In this document: positions 37,113-48,500 of the stretch, one piece after another
How positions within the stretch are numbered: position 1 is the first letter of the stretch
How the letters are laid out: each line of letters opens with the position of its first letter
NCBI GenBank assembly: GCA_023212725.1
Contig: JALBYF010000030.1
Coordinates: 1 to 64,000 of the forward strand
Direction of reading: 5' to 3'
Origin: Tranzscheliella williamsii
Lineage: Eukaryota > Basidiomycota > Ustilaginomycetes > Ustilaginales > Ustilaginaceae
DNA: 64,000 bases
Notes under the pieces: model-generated
The model's database searches: none
What the model was told of the DNA's origin: nothing
What the model saw: the letters and a program-made list of their open reading frames with translations, nothing else
Program-made: the position numbers and the translations under genes

Positions 37113-38821
37113 GGTGTATACTTGGCTTCCGCTCTATATCGAGGAGACCACAACCGACCGCATGCGAAAGTACCAGCGGAGCGGTCGCTCGTGCGTTCGT
37201 AAGCAACCAGACGTCCAAGGAATGGATGGAGAGAGCGATGGGAAGCAGAACAAAGAGGCCACGTCGAAGGACGAAGGTTGGAAGCCCGGTGGCAGGCAAT
37301 CAGAAACAGCGATCTATCAGATCATCAGTATGGACTGCCAATCCTTTCTTCCGAGAAAGTCACAGATTTCACGGCTTCAATCACCCGATCCAACACAAAG
37401 ACGAAGGGTCTTCAGCCGTGCGACTAAACAGTCTTACCATTCCAAGCTTGTCGGTGGACGCATCACGTGGGAATGCACATGCGGAGCCAATGCTGTGTTA
37501 AATTTCACTTTGCATTGGGTCTTGTTTGCGACAACTTGTCACAGTCTCATCACCACGAGCTACAGTGACAGGCTTCCAGGCTGTATGCACTTGCACCTCC
37601 CCAGCAACGCACTGAGCGTTGTGACCAGGCGAGCGTTGCGATACAGGCGCGCTTCGTTCGGGCAGCGGCAATCGACCGTTTTCTATTGCATAGTTGTTGC
37701 AACTGGTCGGAAGCTCCGGCCGCACTCGTGTGCCTGTTGAGGGTCCACGCTAGCTAGTCCTACGCCGTAAAGTTGAAGAAGGGTCAACCTTCAGTTTTTC
37801 TTCATAATCAAGGAGTCACCTATGAACATAAAATAGAATGCACAAACGAATACGAATCCTATAGAAAGCGCTAGATACATATCACTATGCGGACGCTTCT
37901 TCCCGGAGCTTCCACTTTTTTTCTTACTTTTTTTTTTTCGCGCTTGCTGCTGCTTCCGCATTCTTCTCATGGCGAGGCAGAAAGGGCAAGCAGGGAAAAA
38001 TTTGCTGAGCAAGGCTGGAATCCGCTCACGCATATTGAAAAAGAGCGTAACAATGCCAGCTACAGGCTAGCGTAGTACTTAATAGCAGCAAGCTGAGCGC
38101 TGTCAGTCGGGAAAACGCTGTAAGAATGTGCGCGATGAGCAGAGGTCAGTGAGCAGTCATGAGTGCATCAGCATCAGTGAGCCATTCGCGAAAGGAAGAA
38201 TGGCTAGCAAATCAATCACAATAATCGTGAATCCAAGCAGTTTGGTTCGGTCGGTCTGAATGCTAAGCCGGCCAAGCTTGGCCTTTTTCCTGCTACATTC
38301 ATCCTGCTCGTCATCATCTTATTCCCACCGCACAACCTTCTCCCCTTCCGCTTCCGCTCTCGCAGCTACATCCGCGCCCCTTTCTCTCCCTTCTGCAGTC
38401 CTACAAACGCTCCTTCCTTGTACGGCAGCTACCTCCGGTCGCAACTCTCCTCTCTGTGCTGTCGTTCAGCTTGTTCAGCTTGCTTTGCTCAGCTTGCTTT
38501 GCTCAGCTTGTGCCATCTCGCACTAGTGCAAACCAGGCTTGATCTGTTGGTTGGGTCTAGTACACCGGCGATCGCCTCGCCTTGCGCTCCCTTCCTAAGC
38601 CTCTGCCGGTCTTCTGCTTGCGGATAGACGCTTAGTTTCGGCCCTTCTACCCGCCTATAGTCTGACTTCCAGACACATCGCGTCGATCACACGACACTGC
38701 CTTCACCTCACCTCCAGTGCTGCAACTTGGTTCGACAACCTCGCCTCGAGCTGATACCAGCCGAGCTGAGTCGTATTTCCGTATTGCGCTCTAGCTTTCT
38801 CCTTTTCAGCCTTTGCGAACC
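37113..38821. other. Divergent intergenic region, PPR-like gene to ankyrin/CCCH gene
   Basis: About 1.7 kb. Apart from the doubtful small frame at 37791-38033, no coding signal was found. 38260-38820 is pyrimidine-rich, as expected for a long 5' leader of the ankyrin/CCCH gene. Confidence 0.4.
37791..38033 (-). CDS. Possible 80-residue single-pass membrane protein
   Basis: From ATG 38033 the frame encodes a basic stretch (QQQARKKKSKKKSGSSGKKR) followed by one hydrophobic segment (MYLALSIGFVFVCAFYFMFI) and a short tail ending LIMKKN. This looks like a tail-anchored or small type II membrane protein. The coding sequence is AT-richer than its neighbours and contains an A-run, and no family was recognised, so it could be a chance frame. 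Confidence 0.3.
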   Translation of the reverse strand: MRERIPALLSKFFPACPFCLAMRRMRKQQQARKKKSKKKSGSSGKKRPHSDMYLALSIGFVFVCAFYFMFIGDSLIMKKN

Positions 38822-41419
38822 ATGACCACCACTCTGTTTCAGGCGTGCAAAGACGCCAAGGTCGACCTCGTCAATGAGATCCTCGAATCCAGCAGTGTCG
38901 ATGTAGATGCAAGGGACGAGTCGGGACTGACTGCTTTGCAGTATGCAGTCAAGGCCAACAGTGCTGAGATCGTATCGCAGCTGCTCGCCAAGGGTGCTAG
39001 TGCTAGCCAAGTTGTCCAGGATGAATCCGTGAAGCAAAACCCAGAGCTTTCCGCCATGATCACAGCAACGCTTCAACACACTCAGAGCGCCGCCTTCCAG
39101 GCAGCTCCTGTCGTTGACTCTCACGGAGGAAAGCAGATGCCTGATGGTTCCGTCAGCTACGTTCAGCCTCCTGCACCTCAGCTCCCGGCTGACGACCTTT
39201 CCCGGCAGTCACAGCAGCAGCAGACGCCCCAACAGCAGCCACAGACCCAGCAGCCCCACCATTCTTACCAGCAGCAGCAGCAACTCCAACAGCAGCAGCA
39301 TCAACAGCATCAGCAACATCACCCTCAGCAACCGCATCCCCACTATGCTCACCCTTCTCACATCTCCCAGCCTTCCTTCGGATTCCACCCTCAGCATGCC
39401 TTCTTTGACCCATCACAGAATCCTGAGCAACGCGCTCACAGTATCAAGGACAGCTCCGCTGGCAGCCTCCCACCGCCCGAGGTGGCAAGGATGATTCCCT
39501 GCCGCTTCTTCCCTAACTGCAGGAACGGCGACAAATGCATTTTTGCCCACCCCGTCCCCTTGCCCAACGGCTCGAACACCAACGCTGGCGCTGTTTCACC
39601 TGGCCAGGCTCCCGTCTTCTACCAGGCACCTGGTTATGGCTATCCCTCTTACGGCCCTCCTCAACACTTTTATTCCATGGCTCCGCCGATGCCACTCCAG
39701 TACACACACGCGGGTGTACCAATGCCTCTTCATCTGCCCCCACCGCCTCATATGGCCGCTGGGCCACACGGCACTGAAAACCTTGGCCAGCTTGAAAACC
39801 TTGGCCAACCTGACTTCTACAGCTCGCAATTCACATCTCCGAGCCAGCATCAGTACATGCCCAATGGCCAACAAGAGCAGCCCTCAGAGTCTACTGGTAT
39901 TGCCGAAACACCTGACTCAAGCGAGCCTCCGCTTGCTGAAGGCGCCAAGATCGACGGCCCTGCAGGTGGTGACCCCGAAGTTACAGAGGAGAGAGCTGGT
40001 GTGGACCAGCCACAAACTGGTCAGCCAACTCCGTTCAGCACCTTTATGACCCACCACGCTGTACCCTTCCAGCCAGGACAGATGGTACCAGGAACACAAA
40101 TCGCTACCGACGGTTTCGCCATGGCTGCGCCCCAGCCCTTTACACGACCTAGCAAAGGTCCGCGTCGTGGCGGCGGCGCCGCTCTCGGAGGCTTTGGTTC
40201 CCGAGCTGACTTCCCAAAGCGCTCGAGCGAACGGCCTGCCTGTCTCTTCTTTGCCCGCTCTGCTTGCAAACACGGCGAAGATTGCCGCTTCCCTCACATC
40301 CTCCCCGACGGTACCGACGCAAGGGGTCCCCACGCTGGCCGACCCAACCATTCCATCGAAGCTTCCCGTGCCATCAACCGAGCCTTGGCTGCTAAAAGCG
40401 CACGTGGCGCCGCTAACGGACACGCAAATGGATGCAATCACAGCGCCAACGCCTCTGCTTCGAACGGTACACCTGTCAATGTGATTCCCTCGACATCGCA
40501 AGCCTCTGCTCATACCTCTGTGGGCACTACATCCTCGGAAGCGACAGCCACCGTCCCTGAGCTCTCCCACAGCAGTCTTCCTGCTGTTGAAGAACCTACG
40601 GTTGACGCTACAGCAGTCAACACTGATGAGGCGATCGCCCCTTCCAACGCTGGTCCCGCCTCCGTCGCTTCGGTATCTGCAACTAATACTCCCGCTGCGC
40701 ACTCCACGCTGTCTACCACGGAGAGCGAGGCCAAGGCTGCGGGACGCGCACCTGTTGCCACTTCCAGCGTCAAGGGTGAAGACACCAAGGATGGAAAGTC
40801 TGCGGCTGCTAACACGTCACAGCAGCAGAGTGAACGGACACCTGCTCCTATTCCTTCGAAACCGCTGGTCAATGGGCACAGCAGCAGCTCGAACACTGGC
40901 CGAGCTCACCTTGCGCCCAAGCCACAGGCCAATGGCGTGGCCAAGGGCCATCAGAATCAGAACAGCGTACGTGGAGGCGCCACCGGTCGACCGAGCCAGG
41001 GTAATCATACACGGGCGAATGGACAGTCTGGCCAGTCAGCTCAGGTAGCCAAGAAGATCGCCAACCAGCGTCTTCCGAGTGCCGACGACTTCCCTGCATT
41101 GGCTGGTGCCGGATTGTCCACCGGTTCCCCTGTCGCAGCGTCCAACAGCGCGCCCAAGGTCAACTTCTCGGCCATCCTCTCTGCCCCTGCTCCACCAAAG
41201 AAGCAGGGCGACCTTAAAGAGGATTCGACTTTGGCTAAGGACGAAGCAGCTGGCGACAGCACGACGGCCGAGGCCGCCCCCGCTAATGGCAGTGATGATG
41301 GCCCGAGCCCACCGTCTTCTAAGCAGTCGACTAACACCGCTATTGCTTCCTCCACGGCGACGACAACTTCGGTGCCTGACTTTGCCACCGTTGCGCAGTC
41401 GAAGCCAGTTGCTGTTTAA
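38822..41419 (+). CDS. Ankyrin-repeat protein with two CCCH zinc fingers
   Basis: Single exon, 865 residues from ATG 38822 (MTTTLFQACKDAKVD); the frame upstream begins with TTG. Residues 1-75 form about two ankyrin repeats (DESGLTALQYAVKANSAEIV, LLAKGASAS). Residues about 125-180 are Gln/His-rich, encoded by CAG/CAT runs. The first zinc finger (CRFFPNCRNGDKCIFAH, C-x5-C-x5-C-x3-H) is near residue 225 and the second (CLFFARSACKHGEDCRFPH, C-x7-C-x5-C-x3-H) near 470. A DDFPAL motif lies near residue 755. Tandem-spaced CCCH fingers typically bind AU-rich or other RNA, so a role in mRNA fate is likely but not shown. The rest is Ser/Thr/Ala-rich and disordered. No closer ortholog is named with confidence. 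Confidence 0.82.
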   Translation: MTTTLFQACKDAKVDLVNEILESSSVDVDARDESGLTALQYAVKANSAEIVSQLLAKGASASQVVQDESVKQNPELSAMITATLQHTQSAAFQAAPVVDSHGGKQMPDGSVSYVQPPAPQLPADDLSRQSQQQQTPQQQPQTQQPHHSYQQQQQLQQQQHQQHQQHHPQQPHPHYAHPSHISQPSFGFHPQHAFFDPSQNPEQRAHSIKDSSAGSLPPPEVARMIPCRFFPNCRNGDKCIFAHPVPLPNGSNTNAGAVSPGQAPVFYQAPGYGYPSYGPPQHFYSMAPPMPLQYTHAGVPMPLHLPPPPHMAAGPHGTENLGQLENLGQPDFYSSQFTSPSQHQYMPNGQQEQPSESTGIAETPDSSEPPLAEGAKIDGPAGGDPEVTEERAGVDQPQTGQPTPFSTFMTHHAVPFQPGQMVPGTQIATDGFAMAAPQPFTRPSKGPRRGGGAALGGFGSRADFPKRSSERPACLFFARSACKHGEDCRFPHILPDGTDARGPHAGRPNHSIEASRAINRALAAKSARGAANGHANGCNHSANASASNGTPVNVIPSTSQASAHTSVGTTSSEATATVPELSHSSLPAVEEPTVDATAVNTDEAIAPSNAGPASVASVSATNTPAAHSTLSTTESEAKAAGRAPVATSSVKGEDTKDGKSAAANTSQQQSERTPAPIPSKPLVNGHSSSSNTGRAHLAPKPQANGVAKGHQNQNSVRGGATGRPSQGNHTRANGQSGQSAQVAKKIANQRLPSADDFPALAGAGLSTGSPVAASNSAPKVNFSAILSAPAPPKKQGDLKEDSTLAKDEAAGDSTTAEAAPANGSDDGPSPPSSKQSTNTAIASSTATTTSVPDFATVAQSKPVAV
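39211..39337 (+). repeat. CAG/CAT trinucleotide run coding for poly-Gln/His
   Basis: Imperfect CAG, CAA and CAT runs lie inside the ankyrin/CCCH gene and encode Gln/His stretches. Length variation between strains is likely. Confidence 0.7.
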
Positions 41420-43162
41420 AGTCGTGTCCAGTGATTATACTCTGCTGCCTACGCATTCCTCTACGGAAGCTAGGAGGACTTCTACTAAGGTTATTCTTGG
41501 CCTATTTGCCCCGGCTTGGTGTACATTTACTTGTCGCTAACCCGCTTCGATCTGTCGAGCGTCACTTAGCCTAATGCAGTCCCTTGCGGTTCGACAAAAG
41601 CGACTTTACCCATTTCCAGTGCCATGCTCGCACATCTCCAGGGCCCAAGACATATATCTGTGTTGCAGCTACTTCAAGCACCCACTTGCACATATCGAGC
41701 GGTGCAACCATCTCATGCCTCGTTCTCTATCCACTCTCATCCCGTTTCATTCATCGCTTTACACCAAGCGACTAAAAGGCCTATAAGAACTCCACGTCCA
41801 CGGCCATCCTATGCTGGGCAACCTCTTCTATTCCGCTCGGTTTTGCGCTTTTCCAACTGGCGATAATTCACGTTGATCAGTCAAGTCATAAGTCGCCTTG
41901 AGCTATGCTCGGGCGCAGCCGCGTCGACTAGGCTCGTTGTCTATCTAAGCATCCCACCACGGCTCCCGTCGCTCGCTAGCGTTCTTTCGCTCCCTTTGCG
42001 ACGATCCCGGTTTATCTTGTTGGCCAAGCATCATCGCATGTTGGCGATCCAGCGCCTTCCTCTTGCCCTTTCCCTTGCCGTGCTCTTCGTTTCACGTCCA
42101 CGCTTCCGTTTTCGACAGTACATCCAGCCTTGCTTGTATCCACACGTACGCTTTTCCGAAAGTGCCGGTCGATCTGATCTGATCTGATCTGACACTGCAT
42201 CCAACATCACCTTACCACCTCGAGCAGCGTGTGTTGGATTGACCGCGTCTCGAGTAGTTGTTTCTTCTTCAAGAAAGGGAGCGGAGGCGCCCGACCAGTT
42301 CGGCGTACATTCTGCCAATCCTTTGACGCAGACACATATGTGCACAGCTATAGCGTAAAAGAGCTTGGCGTAGGGGCATGACTGCAGGCGGTTGCTTCCG
42401 ATGATGATTTATTATTCCAAAGCGGCCTGAAGCCTCTATGCAAGCTTCTACAATCCGCGACGAGTTCTATGCTTGGCCGAGCTTGGCCGTTTGAATCGTG
42501 TATAGGCACCTCCGCGTTTCCGATAGGGAAAGGGAACCTTGATCAGATAGATTCATAGATTCTTATTGGGACGCGCAGCTGCGACTGTGTCGGTGTGAAA
42601 TTGACGCTGCGCAGAGAGAGATAGGTGATAATGCGATAAAATGGTTGTATTCAGCACAGCCGGTTCGATATATGTTGTCTCCCGACGTGGAATGCGTCGT
42701 TGCTACTATTGCCTCTCCGTCAGCCACCACCGCTTCGCACTCCCCACCTGCTCTCGACGACGGTCTCATCGAGCGGCACACGACACGCTACAGGTTTCCC
42801 TTCTCGTTGGGTATTGCGCCGCCCTAGTCCTATTACCATTACACCGCCTCGCTCGTCCCCACTCAACCGAGGCGATATAGAACGTATCCCACTATCGGTA
42901 GTGGTTTGGTCACGACTAGCATACGACTTGATACGCTCCTCATTGCATCACTTTCGCTCATTGATGTTGCAGAGTTGATTGGCTCCGGTCCAGATAACCC
43001 TACCTTTTACGTTTCGCAATCTCGTCTGGGCCTGCTACTTTCGACACTTACCTCGACCGTCCTGTTTCTACACACTCCAACCGGCCTGTTTCTACCCGCA
43101 GCTTATCGATAGGTTGCTTGCGACGTCCTTGGCCTGTCACTTTCGTCTCCAACACAGAACAG
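41420..43162. other. Intergenic region with (GATCT)4
   Basis: 1.7 kb with the 3' UTR of the ankyrin/CCCH gene and the promoter/leader of the Srf1-like gene. The short open frames are overlapping and featureless. The only distinct element is the pentanucleotide repeat at 42171-42190. Confidence 0.4.
42171..42190 (+). repeat. (GATCT)4 microsatellite
   Basis: Four perfect GATCT units. Confidence 0.8.
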
Positions 43163-45136
43163 ATGGCCTCAGACCCAGATGGTGCAGACCTGAGCACCGC
43201 CAGCGACTCTCGGTCGGATAACGCACCCGCGCAGCCGGCGAACGCTGGCACGCTTGCCAATCCATCTGTCCAATTCGACGAGCAGAACCTTTTGGCGAGC
43301 CCTTCAAGCAACAACAAAGCTCGTTCTAGCAAGGATTCTGCCCTACCCTCTTCCCCTGCTGGTGGCTCGAGTATTCTGGCAGCTTCGCCATCGACAGCAT
43401 CCAAGTCTCTTCCTTCACATCGGAAAGAGCAGAGCAGCCATCACCATCGAGCCTCTCACCATTTGCATTACAGTCGCCATGTCCCAACCCCGAGCCGGGC
43501 ATCAGCCGGGGGCAGCTCCGTCAACCATACTCCGGGCCGCCACGTTTCGACCATGTCAAAGAGGAGTAGAGCGAATCCCAGCATCATCACCGTGCCCGTT
43601 TGGGCAAGAGACGAGTCGCCCTCTCCGCCCCATTCACCTCTCGCAAGCCCTCAGGCGCACAGCATTCCCAGATCATTGCATGACATGGACTCACTGAGCC
43701 TGCCCGCGGCTGAAAGCTGTGCCACCGAAGCCGGCCGGACTTTGGAGCCACCTGCCTCATCAGAAGCAGGGGCTGCTTCACACGCCTCGGCCTGCGCAGA
43801 TGACAGCTGTGCAGACGACCAGCCTGGCGAGAGCGAAGAACAAAGCACATCCCCGGATCGATGGTGGACGTTTACCCTGCCACAGAAATACCGCAGCCGC
43901 GTGCACGAACAGGATTTGCGCATGGCTTTCCGCCACGAACGCTTGCGCTCTGATGCTCTGGCCAAGGCAGAAAACAAGAACACACCAAAAAATCGCAATA
44001 ACGGTCAGGGCAAACAAGACAAGAAGCGATCCAGCTCCGACTCGTCTCGCTCCCACTCCAGCAATCCCGCAGGAAGCGATACCGAGCTGGACGAATTTCG
44101 CGGTCGCGACACGCATAGCAGGGATAATGGCTATGGTCTAGGCGCCGAGTCATGGAATGCGGTCGCCGCCGGTCTGGGTGCCAGCGGACTGCTCAATTGG
44201 GTACATGGAGCACCGAAATCTGACCCTCGTGACAACTCGACCAACAAAGACGCTGATCCCGATTCGGAAGCGATCCAACGGCACACATCACCATCACCAG
44301 ATGGAACTTCCACCACAAAGGCGGAAGAACGGGATCTGGAGAAGCAACAACACACACAGCAAGCCGATGAGAAACACAGGTATCCCACCATGTCCTTCAG
44401 GGCTAGGATGGAGCATCCTGATGTGTTTACCGTGCATCAGCCCGCCACTCCGGGATGGGCGTCGCCATGGAAACCAGAGGAGCGAGGCCGCGGAGAGTTT
44501 GGCGGGACCGGCTACTTTCCGCGCACCGAGACAGGCAAGGGCTCCAAGAACGGCGGATCGTCTCCTTGGTTTGAGGTATGGAAGAACTTTCTCATTCACA
44601 ACCCGTTTGTCCCGCTGCTCTTTCGCGGAATCAACATTGCCTTTACCACAGCGACCCTTGCTGTAGCCATCAAGTTGCTCATCGTGCTGCAAAATCAGGA
44701 TGCCACCGATGCCGTCGGAGCCTCACCCATTGTTGCCATTGTTTTTGCGCCTCTGAGCTTGCTTCATGTCGGGTTCCAGATCTGGCTCGAGTACTTTGGC
44801 CGGCCCATCGGTCTGTGGACGGTCCAGTCCAAACTCTCGTATACCGTCCTGGAGCTCGTCTTCATCTGCCTCTGGTCGGCCGAACTCTCCCTCACTTTTG
44901 ACAATTACTTTACCTCGACCTTGATCTGCGTCGACTACGGCAGCCCGTACATTGGGCCGCGCGCGCCCCCTGCCGACCGTCCCGAACCGCTGAATGACAT
45001 GAGCCGGAAGCCTTTCCTCTGCCGCCTCCAGGGCTCGTTGATCGGACTGGTCTTTGTCAGCCTGCTGGCTTATGTCATCGTCTTGACCGTCTCGCTCTTC
45101 CGCATCTTTGTTCGCGTTACTGGCAGCCGTCGCTAA
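43163..45136 (+). CDS. Srf1-like multi-span membrane protein (phospholipase D regulator family)
   Basis: Single exon, 657 residues from ATG 43163 (MASDPDGADLSTAS); the frame upstream starts with TTG. Residues 1-470 are Ser-rich and disordered. The last 180 residues hold four or five hydrophobic spans: PFVPLLFRGINIAFTTATLA, SPIVAIVFAPLSLLHVGFQI, YTVLELVFICLWSAELSLTF and SLIGLVFVSLLAYVIVLTVS. The link EYFGRPIGLWTVQSK followed by the LSLTFDN segment matches fungal Srf1, where a similar 'PxGLRxP...ANLSLAFD' pattern occurs. Srf1 supports phospholipase D (Spo14) activity in yeast. Membrane topology is clear; the Srf1 label is a family-level judgement from the membrane half only. Confidence 0.7.
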   Translation: MASDPDGADLSTASDSRSDNAPAQPANAGTLANPSVQFDEQNLLASPSSNNKARSSKDSALPSSPAGGSSILAASPSTASKSLPSHRKEQSSHHHRASHHLHYSRHVPTPSRASAGGSSVNHTPGRHVSTMSKRSRANPSIITVPVWARDESPSPPHSPLASPQAHSIPRSLHDMDSLSLPAAESCATEAGRTLEPPASSEAGAASHASACADDSCADDQPGESEEQSTSPDRWWTFTLPQKYRSRVHEQDLRMAFRHERLRSDALAKAENKNTPKNRNNGQGKQDKKRSSSDSSRSHSSNPAGSDTELDEFRGRDTHSRDNGYGLGAESWNAVAAGLGASGLLNWVHGAPKSDPRDNSTNKDADPDSEAIQRHTSPSPDGTSTTKAEERDLEKQQHTQQADEKHRYPTMSFRARMEHPDVFTVHQPATPGWASPWKPEERGRGEFGGTGYFPRTETGKGSKNGGSSPWFEVWKNFLIHNPFVPLLFRGINIAFTTATLAVAIKLLIVLQNQDATDAVGASPIVAIVFAPLSLLHVGFQIWLEYFGRPIGLWTVQSKLSYTVLELVFICLWSAELSLTFDNYFTSTLICVDYGSPYIGPRAPPADRPEPLNDMSRKPFLCRLQGSLIGLVFVSLLAYVIVLTVSLFRIFVRVTGSRR

Positions 45137-45566
45137 GCATGGATAGTTACCGCCTCGCTCTCTTCTCCCGCTGCACTGGTTTTGTATATCCCACTGTCGA
45201 TTGACCTATCAATTAGATACCCATTTTCCTGTCCGCCGACAAGATCAGCGTAGGAACTGCCAGGAAGTCAGTGTGAGTGAAACGTTAGGGGGATCAGGTG
45301 GAAGCTGCTAGTAAATCTAACACTGAATGCCTCCAGAACACGCACCGGCCACGCTGGCGTGCGCTTCTTCCACCGAGACGTGCCTAGCTGTGTGGATGAG
45401 GTGCGGAGAGCCGCGCCCACCTTGGCTCTGGTCTTCATCCTACGTAACTTGGGCAGCAACGTGATCTACTGCGCTGGGCGTTGAGTTCGGGCGCCTTGAA
45501 AGGAAGAGCGGGTGTCTGCATTGCGCTTGCGTGGACTAGGTCGAGGCAGGAGCGGAGCGGGTAGCG
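45137..45566. other. Intergenic, Srf1-like to coiled-coil gene
   Basis: 430 bp without a recognised gene. It holds the terminator of one plus-strand gene and the promoter of the next. Confidence 0.4.
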
Positions 45567-48500
45567 ATGGACGGCGAGGCGGCGGAGCGGGCGGCCAAGG
45601 CGGCGCGCGCGCGCCAGAAGCTCAAGAAGCACCAGGCGCAGAAGAAGGCCGCAGCTGACGCGGGTGCGGACGCAGGGCCCGGGGGTGATGGAGTGAACGG
45701 TGCCGCGGGGCACGCGCCAACGGACACGACGGGCGCGCCTGTCGAGGCTGCCGAGCATGGCGACGGCATCGGCCTCGCGGTCTCTCCTCCGCCCGCTGCA
45801 CCCTCCGCCGACGTCCAAGGGGACCTCGGCGCGAGAGAGGCGGAGATCAAGACGCTGGAGAAGGAGCTCGCCGCGCGCGAGACGCAGCTCCAGCAGGCGC
45901 GCGCCGAGAAGGAGACGCTCGAGACCGCCCGCCAGACCGCACAGGACCGCGCCACTTCGCTGGCCGACCGCCTCGCACAGGCGGAAACTGCGCAGAAAAG
46001 CGCCCAATCTGAAAGCGCCGACCGCAACTCGCAACTGGCGCGCGCAAACGACGCGCTCACCGCCGCTCAATCCAAGCTGGCCACCACAGCAAAGTCCCTC
46101 GCCGACGCCGAGAACGCCGCCAAGGCCGCCGATGCCAAAACCATCGCTGCTGACAAAGCGGCCAAGAAACTCGGAGACGAAATCGCCTCCCTCCACCGCG
46201 ACCTCTCCGTGCTCAAGCAGCAGGCCGACGAGGTGCGCGACACACTCTCCCGCCGCGACCAGACCATCGAGGAGCTCGAAGAAAAGCTCGCGGACCCCAC
46301 CCACGCCGACCAGATCGAGTCGCTCCACGCACAGATCGCCGAGACCGAGGAGAAGTTCAGCGGCCTGCAGGCGGATCTCGCCAAGAAGAGCCAGGCGCTC
46401 AAGGCAGCCGTCTCGGAGCGCGAGAAGCTGGAGAAGCAGCTCGCCGAGCTCCGCGCCAGCCAGGAGGCCTCAAAGAGCGGCCACGCCGATCTGCAGGCGA
46501 AACTGGACGAAGCGCTCAAGACCAACTCGGCCACGCAGACGAACCTCGAGACTGCAGAAAAGGAGCACTCCAGTCTCAAGAGTGCCTACGAAGCGCTCAA
46601 GAAAGAGCACGCCAAGACCATCGAGGACTCCCAGCAGTCAAGCGCCGAAGCCGAAAAGCTCCTCGCCTCGCTGCAAACCTCGAAGGCCGATGCAAGCGGC
46701 GCGCACCAGCGCGCGGACAGCGCAAAGAAGCGGCTGCTAGCGCTCCAGGCCGAGAACGAACGACTTGTGGGTACGCTGGGCGAGGTGAATGCCAAGGTCG
46801 AGTCCCTGACCACGGCGAACGCGGATCTGGAAGAAGCCAGATCGGAGGCTCTCGGCAAGGCCAAAAGGACCGACGAGGAACAGAGCGCTGCCATCTCTGC
46901 CTTGCGTACGCAGCTCAAGGAGCTCGAGGCCAAGTCTGCCGACGCGCGCAAGGCGGCGGACAAGCAGCTCCGCGAGGCCCAAGCGCAGGCCAAAAAGCAC
47001 GCCCAACAGGCCGAGGACCTCACAGGCTCGCTCGACGCAGCCCAGCGCGACATTCGGGCGCTGCAGGCCAAAAACGACGCGCTCGCGACTGCGAAGCAAG
47101 AAGCTGACAAGTTGCAGAGAGAGCTAGCGGGGACGCTAGAGACCCTATCCACGCTCAAGCAGGACCACTCCGCAGAAACCAAAAAGACGGCCGACCTCAC
47201 GGAGCAGCTCGACCAGGTAAAGCGCGAGCGCGACGCACAGGACGCTAAACAGGCCGCCCTACAAGCCGAGGCAGAGACCCTGACGAGCACCCTCAACGAC
47301 ACCAAGGCACGGGAGAAGGACCTGGCCGCGAAGGTCACACAGCTCGAGGACACGCATGCCAAACTGCAGTCCGACCACGATGCTCTCCAGGCAGAGGCCT
47401 CGTCCGCCAAAGATCTGCATGCCGCCAAGGCGAAAGAGCTCGACGATCTGTCCTCCTCGCACCAGACGGCCAGCAAGGACCTCGAAAGCCTGCGCCAAGA
47501 GCTACAGTCCGTCACATCTGCGCATGACGAGACAAAGGGTCAGGTCTCCTCCCTCGAAAAGGACTTAGAATCGGCCAAGACCGACGCGGAAGGCAGCAGG
47601 CAACAGCTATCCGAAACGCGGGGGCAGCTGGACCGAGAGATTCAGGCTCGCAAAGCCTCCGAGGAAGCGGGTAAGGCGCTGCAAAGCCAGCTTGACGCCA
47701 GCTCGAAGAAAGCGGCCGAGCTTGAGAAGCAGGTGCAGGCCAGCACTGCAGACATTGCCAAGTCGAGCGAGTCCTTAAAGCAGGCGGAGAGAGCTACAGC
47801 CACCAAGGAGCGCGAACTGAAAGCGGCACATGACCAAGCGCAGAAGACCGCCGAGCAGCTCAAGGCCCTCCAAGCCGAGCTGCAGACGTCGGAGGGCAGC
47901 ATCGCAGCGCTCGAGGACAGCAAGAAGCAGCTTTCGACAAAGGTGTCCGAGCTCCAGCAGAAGCAGAAAGCGGCGACCGACGAGCTGCAGAAGCTCAAGA
48001 AGGACCTGGCTCAGAAAGAGGCGGACCACAAAGATGCGGCCGCGCAGGCTGAGCAGCACCGCAACACTCTGGAGGCGAAGTCCAGAGACTGTGCTGCCGC
48101 AGAGACCAAGCTCAAGGAGCTGGAGCCGAAGCTTGCCACGGCCGAGAAGCGCGCAGAGACGCTGCAGCAGAAGCTGGACAAGGCGAGCGCCGACCACAAG
48201 AGCAAAGCCGCCGAGGCGGCCGGACTCGTCTCGAAAGCTGACAAGCTGGCCAAAGACGTAGAGTCGGGCCGCACTACGATCGAGCATCTCGAAGACAAGA
48301 TCCGCGAGTCAGATGCGGCGCATGCCGCGGTCAAGAAGGAGCACGAGAAGCTCTCCACCGAGCACGAGCGCGCAGTTGGCCAAGCGGAGACGCACCGCAC
48401 AACGGCAGAGCAACGCCTGGCCGAGCTCGACGCCGCGAAGCAGACAGCCGCGGAGCTGGAGCAGAAGCTGCAAGCTGCAAGCTCAGCGCACGACGCCTCC

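Noticed and set aside
37111..37740. 209-residue plus-strand frame upstream of the PPR-like gene
   Set aside because: It lies in the divergent promoter area, with no domain and uneven composition.
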